This document shows, piece by piece, positions 1 to 5,671 of a stretch of DNA of 7,467 nt (positions are counted from its first letter, which is position 1; the number at the start of each line of letters is the position of its first letter). The notes beneath the pieces were generated by a model. That model searched no databases. It saw nothing but the letters and a program-made list of their open reading frames with translations, and was not told the DNA's origin. The stretch comes from Longimicrobiales bacterium (GTDB lineage Bacteria; Gemmatimonadota; Gemmatimonadetes; Longimicrobiales; Gaopeijiaceae), in NCBI GenBank assembly GCA_022428035.1, contig JAKMDG010000433.1, positions 1 to 7,467 on the forward strand. Reading direction: 5' to 3'. The position numbers and the translations under genes were made by a program.

Positions 1-1264
1 ACTCAAACCCGTCAACGTCAACGCGCACACCTTGTTCGTCAGCCATCAACTGCGTGAGGTCCAGCGGGAAGCCGAAGGTGTCGTAGAGTTTGAATGCCTC
101 GTCGCCGGGAATCACCCCGGACTCGGCACCAGCCAGCTCATCGAAACGGGTCAGGCCACCTTCGATCGTGGCGAGGAAACGCTCTTCCTCCGCACGGGCC
201 GCCTCGACGATGTGCTCGCGCCGCTCGGAGAGTTCGGGGTAGACATCGCCCATCGTATCGATCACCGAATCGACTACGCCGACCAGGGTGGGCTCACGAC
301 GGCCAAGAAGCCACGCGTGTCGGACCCCCCGACGCAGAATCCGGCGCAGCACATATCCCCGGCCTTCGTTCGAGGGATACACACCATCCGAAAGGAGAAA
401 CGTGACCGCACGAGCATGGTCGGCCAGTACCCGATAGCTGACGCCAGCCTCGGTGTCTCGCTCGTAGGGCCGCCCGACCAGCTCCGAGACACGGTCGAGG
501 AGTGGGGCGAAGCCATCCGCATGGTAGTTCGAGTCGGCTCCCTGAAGCACGGCGGCAATCCGCTCGAGACCGGCACCCGTATCCACGCAGGGGGCAGGCA
601 GATCATGCAGCGTGCCCTCAGCGTCCCGGTCGAACTGCATAAAGACCAGATTCCACAACTCGATGATCTGTCCCGAGTCATTCAGTTCGACGAACTCTTC
701 GGTGCTCGTGACCGGAGTGCGGTCCGCACGAAGATCGTAGTGCAACTCCGAGCACGGCCCACAGGGACCCGTATCCGCCATCTGCCAGAAGTTGTCCTTG
801 TCGCCCAGACGATAGACGCGTTCAGGTGGAAGACCGATGTCGGTCAGCCACAGCTCGGCTGCCTCGTCATCGGAGTGATGCACCGTCGCGTACAGGCGCT
901 CCGGGTCCAAACCATAGACCTCAGTCAGAAGCTCGAAGGCGTAGCGGATCGCATCGCGCTTGAAGTAATCGCCAAACGAAAAATTACCCAGCATTTCGAA
1001 GAATGTGTGGTGCCGCGTCGTCCGCCCCACCTCTTCCAGGTCGTTGTGCTTACCGCCGGCCCGCACGCACTTCTGCGACGTGGCAGCTCGGCTGGCTCCG
1101 ATGTCCTCCTGCCCCAGGAACACCTTCTTGAACTGCACCATGCCCGCGTTCGTGAACAGCAGCGTGGGGTCGTCCGCTGGAACGAGCGAAGAGGAGGGTC
1201 GAACGGCGTGTTCACGCTCCTCGAAGAACGAAAGGAACTGACTACGAATGTCGGCGGTCTTCAT
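1..1264 (-). CDS. alaS: Alanine--tRNA ligase, N-terminal part (runs off left edge)
   Basis: Alanyl-tRNA synthetase activates alanine with ATP and charges tRNA-Ala in the cytoplasm. Translating the minus strand from the ATG at 1264-1262 gives 421 uninterrupted residues to the window edge; the bacterial enzyme is usually about 870-900 aa, so the C-terminal editing and C-Ala regions lie outside. Visible hallmarks, in order: class II motif 1 region FTNAGMVQFKKVFLG (37-51), motif 2 region TSQKCVRAGGKHNDLEEVG (62-80) followed by RTTRHHTFFEMLGNFSFGDY (81-100), CGPCSE (168-173), motif 3 DTGAGLERI (228-236), and the tRNA-recognition stretch with DHARAVTFLLSDGVYPSNEG (282-301) then RRILRRG. The start is chosen because MKTADIRSQFLSFF matches the family's usual beginning. 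The Shine-Dalgarno match is poor. The gene lies downstream of recA on the same strand, separated by an intrinsic terminator, so it probably has its own promoter or depends on read-through. Seen: motifs and reading frame. Known: family function. Confidence 0.97.
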   Translation of the reverse strand, partial: MKTADIRSQFLSFFEEREHAVRPSSSLVPADDPTLLFTNAGMVQFKKVFLGQEDIGASRAATSQKCVRAGGKHNDLEEVGRTTRHHTFFEMLGNFSFGDYFKRDAIRYAFELLTEVYGLDPERLYATVHHSDDEAAELWLTDIGLPPERVYRLGDKDNFWQMADTGPCGPCSELHYDLRADRTPVTSTEEFVELNDSGQIIELWNLVFMQFDRDAEGTLHDLPAPCVDTGAGLERIAAVLQGADSNYHADGFAPLLDRVSELVGRPYERDTEAGVSYRVLADHARAVTFLLSDGVYPSNEGRGYVLRRILRRGVRHAWLLGRREPTLVGVVDSVIDTMGDVYPELSERREHIVEAARAEEERFLATIEGGLTRFDELAGAESGVIPGDEAFKLYDTFGFPLDLTQLMADEQGVRVDVDGFE

Positions 1265-1335
1265 CGAAAAACTCGGCGGGTGCCTTGAACGGTGCTGGGG
1301 GTGTCCGGCGCGCCGGCGCGAGGCGTGCCGCACGG
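1265..1335 (-). other. alaS leader between recA terminator and alaS start
   Basis: This 71-bp stretch must hold the 5' leader of alaS, and any dedicated promoter if one exists. I see no convincing -35/-10 pair. It contains a perfect 12-bp palindrome, CCGGCGCGCCGG (1305-1316), in a GC-rich block that could form a short hairpin. There is no T-run beside it, so it is not a second terminator. No T-box-like structure can be made out in so short a space. Confidence 0.35.
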
Positions 1336-1377
1336 GCAAAAGATAAGAGCCCCGGACGAATCTGTCGTCCGGGGCTC
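1336..1377 (-). terminator. Rho-independent terminator of recA
   Basis: A perfect 13-bp inverted repeat (arms 1347-1359 and 1365-1377, GAGCCCCGGACGA and its complement) encloses a 5-nt loop. Read on the minus strand, the GC-rich stem is followed at once by TTATCTTTTGC (1346-1336), a U-rich tail. It sits 75 bp past the recA stop codon and before alaS. The orientation of the U tract fits termination of minus-strand transcription. Confidence 0.88.
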
Positions 1378-1452
1378 CCCACCCGATTCGGCGCCAACAT
1401 GCCGCCGTGACACCGTCGGCTCCTTGAAGAAGCCTTGGTCAAACCTGGAGAC

Positions 1453-2544
1453 TCAGCCAGCGCTGACCTCTGCAGCAGCGGGCTCAGCGGCATCCTTCAC
1501 GTCGGTATCTGCCTCCTCGACCGCCTCCTCAACCAGTCCGAGTGCCACGCGAAGCTTGGCATCGATCTCTTCGGCGATATCGGGGTTGTCGACGAGGAAC
1601 TGCTTCGAGTTTTCCTTGCCCTGTCCCAGCCGCAGGTCGCCGTAGGAGAACCACGCTCCGGATTTCTGCACGATGCCGTGCTCGGCGCCGAGGTCGACGA
1701 GGAGCGCGTTGTGGCTCACACCCTCGTTGTACTGGATGTCGAACTCCGCCTGCCGAAACGGGGGCGCACACTTATTTTTCACGACCTTCACACGGGTCCG
1801 ATTCCCGATGACATCCTGACCGTCTTTGATCGCGCCGATCCGGCGGATGTCGAGCCGAAGTGAAGCGTAGAACTTCAGGGCCCGTCCACCGGAGGTCGTC
1901 TCGGGACTTCCGAACATCACGCCAACCTTCTCGCGGATCTGGTTGGTGAAAATCACCGCCGTATGGGAGCGGTTGACCGCACCCGTGAGCTTGCGGAGTG
2001 CCTGACTCATGAGACGCGCCTGCAGCCCGACGTGTGTATCGCCCATCTCTCCCTCGATCTCCGCTCGCGGCACGAGTGCGGCGACCGAGTCGATGACGAC
2101 GACATCGATGGCGTTGCTTCGGATGAGCACTTCAGCGATCTCGAGCGCCTGCTCACCGGTATCAGGCTGTGACACAAGCAGGTTGTCGACGTCCACGCCG
2201 AGCTTACGGGCATAACCGACGTCGAGAGCGTGCTCTGCATCGATGAACGCCGCGATGCCACCGGACCTCTGCGCATTCGCGATCACCTGCAAACAGATCG
2301 TGGTCTTACCGGAGGACTCAGGACCATAGATTTCACTGATCCGTCCACGAGGCATGCCGCCGACCCCGATCGCCGCGTCGAGGTTGATCGCGCCGGTCGC
2401 GATCGCTTCGATGGCGGTGATACGACTGTCCTCGCCCATCCGCATGATGGCACCGGTACCGAAGGAACGCTCGATCTGAGACAGCGCAGTATCGAGCGCT
2501 TTCTGCTTCTTCTCTGCTTGCTTATCCGTCGCCGCGCCTGCCAT
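1453..2544 (-). CDS. recA: Recombinase RecA
   Basis: RecA is the DNA-dependent ATPase that forms filaments on single-stranded DNA, carries out strand exchange and triggers LexA self-cleavage in the SOS response. The 363-aa product is complete and of normal length. Visible parts: N-terminal helix ending in IERSFGTGAIMRMG (24-37), Walker A GPESSGKT (74-81), Walker B region VVVIDSVAAL (148-157), loop L1 around EIEGEMGDTHVG (162-173), loop L2 region TNQIREKVGVMFGSPETTSG (200-219), KNKCAPPF (256-263), and an acidic C-terminal tail rich in Glu, Asp and Ala (from about 338), as usual for RecA. The start is supported by GGAGG four bases upstream (2553-2549). No intein or frameshift is present. The gene ends in a strong terminator and stands divergent from the oxidoreductase operon. 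No canonical LexA box was found upstream, so SOS control cannot be shown from the sequence. Confidence 0.99.
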   Translation of the reverse strand: MAGAATDKQAEKKQKALDTALSQIERSFGTGAIMRMGEDSRITAIEAIATGAINLDAAIGVGGMPRGRISEIYGPESSGKTTICLQVIANAQRSGGIAAFIDAEHALDVGYARKLGVDVDNLLVSQPDTGEQALEIAEVLIRSNAIDVVVIDSVAALVPRAEIEGEMGDTHVGLQARLMSQALRKLTGAVNRSHTAVIFTNQIREKVGVMFGSPETTSGGRALKFYASLRLDIRRIGAIKDGQDVIGNRTRVKVVKNKCAPPFRQAEFDIQYNEGVSHNALLVDLGAEHGIVQKSGAWFSYGDLRLGQGKENSKQFLVDNPDIAEEIDAKLRVALGLVEEAVEEADTDVKDAAEPAAAEVSAG

Positions 2545-2792
2545 CTCGCCTCCGTTCCGTGACCGCCCTCACCGGGGCATCGAGTCGCAAAGTATCAAAC
2601 CCGAAGAGAAAACGAAAGCATGACGGTTCGTCGTTCGGGACGCAGCAACCTACCTCTGGCCTGCCGTGTCCGGAATGCTGGCTCGGGACGATGTGATACG
2701 AGGGACGGCACAACTGGCACAGCACGGAGGGAACCGGCACAATCCCCTCGTGCGTTGCATCCCCGATCGGGACAACTCTGTCAACATCGATT
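2545..2792. promoter_or_regulatory. Divergent intergenic region, recA / oxidoreductase operon
   Basis: This 248-bp region must carry the recA promoter (minus) and probably the promoter of the plus-strand operon. For recA, the best -10-like element is TTTGATACT (minus strand, 2599-2591), TG-extended in character but with only a poor -35. A short direct repeat GTTC-N3-GTTC (2626-2629 and 2633-2636) lies just upstream of it. No E. coli-type (CTGT-N8-ACAG), Gram-positive type (GAAC-N4-GTTC) or alphaproteobacterial type (GTTC-N7-GTTC) LexA box was found. Near the operon there is a perfect 10-bp palindrome CCCGATCGGG (2762-2771) about 21 bp before the ATG, and three copies of GGCACA (2707, 2716, 2736). 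The promoter calls are weak and need transcript mapping. Confidence 0.4.
2549..2553 (-). promoter_or_regulatory. recA ribosome binding site
   Basis: The minus strand reads GGAGG followed by four bases (CGAG) and the recA ATG. It is the clearest Shine-Dalgarno match in the window and fixes the recA start. None of the plus-strand genes has one as good. Confidence 0.8.
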
Positions 2793-4208
2793 ATGAAGCC
2801 TCAAGACGAATACGACCTCCTGTCCATTGGTGGAGGCACAGCCGGGCTGGTCTCAGCCGCCGGGGGTGCCTACCTGGGTGTTCGTAGCGCGATCGTCGAG
2901 AAGACAGCGCTCGGTGGTGATTGCCTGTGGACCGGGTGCGTCCCCTCCAAGGCCATCATCGCATCAGCCCGTGTTGCTCATGCCATGCGAGACGCTGAGC
3001 GCTTCGGGCTCACCGCTGCGGCCCCGAAGCACGCGTTTGCAGATGTGATGGCTCGCATGCGCGCCGCTCGAGGGATCGTCGAGCACCATGACGACCCGCA
3101 GCGCTTTCGGGACATGGGCGTGGATGTGCACTTCGGCGCAGCCCGCTTCATGTCTGACCGGGAAGTGGAGGTGGAGGGACTCGGAACGCTGCGCGCCAGG
3201 CGGTTTGTGATCGCCACGGGTGCGGTCCCGTTCGCGCCACCTATCCCGGGCCTCGCCGAGGCCGGATATCTCGACCACCACTCGCTCTTCGAAACCGACC
3301 ATCTTCCCAATCGTGTGGCTGTTCTGGGTGCAGGGCCCATTGGACTGGAGATGGCTCAGGTCATGTCGCGGCTGGGGGCTCACGTGACCGTGGTCGAGAT
3401 GGCCGACCGGATTCTGCCGAAGGAAGACCGGGACATTGCCGATCGACTTCGAGCGATGCTCGAGGCCGAGGGGATGACGATTTCTCTCGGTGAGCGGGTC
3501 GACGCCGTCGAGACGACGGACGAGGGCAAGGTTCTGACGACACACACCGGAAAGCGTCTGGTCGCAGACGAGATCTTCGTAGCGACCGGCCGGCGACCGT
3601 TCCTGGAGGGGCTGGAGCTGGATCGCGCCGGCGTCCGGGTCACTGATGGAGCGGTCTCCGTCGATGCGGCAATGAGGACGAGCGCACGCAACATATGGGC
3701 AGCCGGGGATGTCACCGGCGGGCTCCAATTCACGCACGTTGCGGACCAGCAGGCCAAAGCCGTGCTCCGAAATGCCTTGCTCCCCGGGTCGAGCAAAGTC
3801 CGTTACGACAATGTGCCGTGGGTGACCTACACTGATCCTGAGATCGCGCACGTCGGCCTGTCCGAGATGGAAGCCGAGGCCCGGGGTGGGACCACGTTCT
3901 CCTACGAGCTCGACGATCTGGACCGTGCCATCGTGGATGGCGTCGACCGCGGCGTCGTAAAGATCTCGGCAGACGCCAAGGGGCGGATACTCGGCGCTAC
4001 GATCCTCGGGTCCCACGCGGGGGAGCTGATCATGCCGATCGTCCTCGCCAAGACACATGGTTTGAAGCTGACCCAGATCACGAACACGATCTTTCCCTAC
4101 CCCACGCTGGTAGAGGGGGTAAAGCGCGCTGCGACCGAGTATCAGCGCCTTCGACTGGAAGGTCCTGGGGGCCGCGTGCTCAAGAAAGTGATTTCATGGC
4201 TGAAATGA
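2793..4208 (+). CDS. MerA-like FAD/NAD-dependent disulfide oxidoreductase
   Basis: This is a 471-aa class I pyridine nucleotide-disulfide oxidoreductase (family of Lpd, glutathione reductase, MerA and soluble transhydrogenase), predicted cytoplasmic and homodimeric. Visible: FAD-binding SIGGGTAGLVSAAGG (11-25), redox-active disulfide GGDCLWTGCVPSKA (C44 and C49), the ATGA signature near 141, second Rossmann fold VAVLGAGPIGLEMAQVMSRL (175-194) ending in VVE (E202, which favours NADH over NADPH), ATGRRP (264-269), FAD-binding AAGDVTG (303-309), and a dimerisation domain with SHAGELI (407-413) and FPYPTLVEG (434-442). The catalytic His of Lpd and glutathione reductase is replaced by Y436, as in MerA-type sequences. 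The C-terminus ends in ISWLK without the vicinal cysteines of mercuric reductase, and there is no N-terminal metal-binding domain, so Hg(II) reduction is unlikely; the substrate is unknown. The start is fixed by the FAD motif position, but no Shine-Dalgarno is visible. Overlaps the next gene, first of a three-gene operon. Confidence 0.93.
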   Translation: MKPQDEYDLLSIGGGTAGLVSAAGGAYLGVRSAIVEKTALGGDCLWTGCVPSKAIIASARVAHAMRDAERFGLTAAAPKHAFADVMARMRAARGIVEHHDDPQRFRDMGVDVHFGAARFMSDREVEVEGLGTLRARRFVIATGAVPFAPPIPGLAEAGYLDHHSLFETDHLPNRVAVLGAGPIGLEMAQVMSRLGAHVTVVEMADRILPKEDRDIADRLRAMLEAEGMTISLGERVDAVETTDEGKVLTTHTGKRLVADEIFVATGRRPFLEGLELDRAGVRVTDGAVSVDAAMRTSARNIWAAGDVTGGLQFTHVADQQAKAVLRNALLPGSSKVRYDNVPWVTYTDPEIAHVGLSEMEAEARGGTTFSYELDDLDRAIVDGVDRGVVKISADAKGRILGATILGSHAGELIMPIVLAKTHGLKLTQITNTIFPYPTLVEGVKRAATEYQRLRLEGPGGRVLKKVISWLK

Positions 4209-5671
4209 CCCCATCTTCCGGTGCCCTGCTGCGTCTCATTGTCCTGTTGCTCCTTGTCTCTGCGGGGGCGGCAGTCGCTGCCTTCACGCCACTTGGCGAC
4301 TACCTGAGCCGAGATGGTGCGGGTCAGGGGATCGAGTGGCTACGTGCCTCACGCGCGGCGCCGCTGCTGTACATCGCGATCTACGCCGCAGCGACGGCAC
4401 TGGCGATCCCCGGCTCGATCCTGACCCTCGCCGGTGGTGCCATGTTCGGCCTTGTGGGAGGAACGATCTACACGACCATCGGCGCGAACATCGGGGCTAA
4501 CGCCGCATTCGGAGTCGGCCGTTTCCTGGGGCGTGACGGCATTCGGCGCCTCGCTGGAGACCGACTGGACGCGCTCGATCGTGCCACGGAAAATCACGGC
4601 TTCCGGGGACTCCTCACCCTTCGGCTGATCCCGGCGGTCCCCTTCAATGCACTCAACTTCGGATCGGGGCTCACATCAATCGGCTGGTCCACGTATGCGG
4701 CCGCCACCGCGGTCGGGATCTTTCCCGGAACGGTTGTCTACACAATGTTCGCCGATGCATTGCTCGCCGGCTCCCAGGAGGCATCGCGCAACGCGTTGCT
4801 GAGGGTGCTGCTTTCCGGAGGTCTTCTGATCGTGCTCAGCTTCCTTCCGGTGATCGCACGCCGGCTCGGACTGCGCCTGCCAGGCGCTGCGACACGCCTC
4901 ATGATCGTGCTCGCCGTGATCCCCATCCCCGCCGACGCCCAGGTACTGCCTACGCACGAGGCCTTCTCGGCTCTGTTGGCAGAGGTCGTGGATCAGCCCA
5001 ATGTGGACTACGCTGCCATTGTCCAGCAAAAAGCTGCACTCGACGCCTACATCGGCACCCTTGGAGCGGTCGAGATCGCCCGAGTGGAAGCAGCGAGCCG
5101 TGAGGAGCAGCTCACGTTCTGGATCAACGCGTACAACGCGTGCATGCTGAGGCTTGTGGCCGAGCACTATCCGATCCGGAAGGCTGGTGGACTTTTCACC
5201 GGCATCAGGAACAGGATCGCCGGTCGACCCGCGAACTCGGTCTGGCAGATCGCAGACGTCTTCACGGTGGCGCACTGCCGGATCGCCGGAGCTGAGCGTT
5301 CGCAGGACGAGATCGAGCACTCGATCATCCGCCCCATTGGTGAGCCGAGAATCCACTTCGCCGTGAACTGCGCGGCACGAAGCTGTCCGGTACTATGGCC
5401 CGATGCATACGAGGTCGCGACGCTGGACGACCAGCTCGATCGCGCGGTCCGGAAGCTGGTCTCGACCCCCGAACACTTCGCCGTCGAGCCCGGGGTGGTC
5501 CGCATGAACAAGGTCCTCGATTGGTTCAAGGACGACTTTGGGGGGGAAGAGGGCCTCCGTGCGTTCTTCGCCCCCTACCTCGGAGCCACCGACGCTGCGG
5601 TACTCTTGGCATCAGATACACGGATCGAGTTCTTCGAGTACGACTGGACCCTGAACGACCAGGGGTCGTGA
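4196..5671 (+). CDS. TVP38/TMEM64 (VTT) membrane protein fused to DUF547 domain
   Basis: A single uninterrupted 491-aa frame carries two modules. Residues 1-225 are a TVP38/TMEM64-type VTT (SNARE-associated, DedA-related) integral membrane protein: N-terminal hydrophobic helix (11-30), LYIAIYAAATALAIPGSILT (58-77), GGAMFGLVGGTIYTTIGANI (80-99), LRLIPAVPFNALNFGSGLT (142-160), FPGTVVYTMFAD (176-187) and a last helix (205-221). Residues 255-491 are DUF547: FWINAYNA (308-315), HSIIRPIGEPRIHFAVNCAA (375-394) with RSCP next, and the terminal EYDWTLND (481-488). Between them, MIVLAVIPIPADAQ (236-249) resembles a signal peptide with an ADA-Q cleavage-like site; it follows a basic loop (ARRLGLRLPGAATR), so the DUF547 part is probably outside the membrane. 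The module functions are unknown; VTT proteins are implicated in lipid handling. Start is ATG 4196 (13-nt overlap with the upstream gene) or ATG 4205, which gives an ATGA stop-start overlap. The downstream gene overlaps by 4 nt. Confidence 0.9.
   Translation: MAEMTPSSGALLRLIVLLLLVSAGAAVAAFTPLGDYLSRDGAGQGIEWLRASRAAPLLYIAIYAAATALAIPGSILTLAGGAMFGLVGGTIYTTIGANIGANAAFGVGRFLGRDGIRRLAGDRLDALDRATENHGFRGLLTLRLIPAVPFNALNFGSGLTSIGWSTYAAATAVGIFPGTVVYTMFADALLAGSQEASRNALLRVLLSGGLLIVLSFLPVIARRLGLRLPGAATRLMIVLAVIPIPADAQVLPTHEAFSALLAEVVDQPNVDYAAIVQQKAALDAYIGTLGAVEIARVEAASREEQLTFWINAYNACMLRLVAEHYPIRKAGGLFTGIRNRIAGRPANSVWQIADVFTVAHCRIAGAERSQDEIEHSIIRPIGEPRIHFAVNCAARSCPVLWPDAYEVATLDDQLDRAVRKLVSTPEHFAVEPGVVRMNKVLDWFKDDFGGEEGLRAFFAPYLGATDAAVLLASDTRIEFFEYDWTLNDQGS

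Noticed and set aside
32..1288. Plus-strand open frame of 418 codons
   Set aside because: It lies exactly antisense to alaS, whose minus-strand translation carries all class II synthetase motifs. Long antisense frames are common in GC-rich genes, and the product has no recognisable domain.
1305..1316. GC palindrome as a second terminator
   Set aside because: Perfect 12-bp palindrome, but no hairpin loop and no T-run on either side; more likely a chance feature of GC-rich DNA.
2715..2735. TGGCAC as a sigma-54 -24 element
   Set aside because: The required TTGC-like -12 element is not present at the proper spacing.
2779..2784. TTGACA on the minus strand as a recA -35 box
   Set aside because: A perfect -35 hexamer, but the sequence 16-18 bp downstream (around GATGCA) is a poor -10, and it is about 235 bp from the recA start.
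2964..4058. Minus-strand open frame of 364 codons
   Set aside because: Antisense shadow of the oxidoreductase gene, whose plus-strand product shows FAD, NAD and disulfide motifs. No domain was recognised in the antisense product.
4676..5356. Minus-strand open frame of 226 codons
   Set aside because: Antisense to the VTT-DUF547 fusion; rich in His, Arg and Asp with no fold signature.
5395..5667. N-terminal extension of the transferase fusion from ATG 5395
   Set aside because: The extra 91 residues are an out-of-frame reading of the DUF547 coding region and are rich in Arg, Gly and Pro. The GTG at 5668 forms a GTGA overlap and begins just before the GT2 motif.
4901..5671. DUF547 as a separate gene starting at ATG 4901
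   Set aside because: The frame is continuous with the VTT domain, there is no stop codon between them, and no Shine-Dalgarno precedes 4901. Kept only as a possible secondary start.
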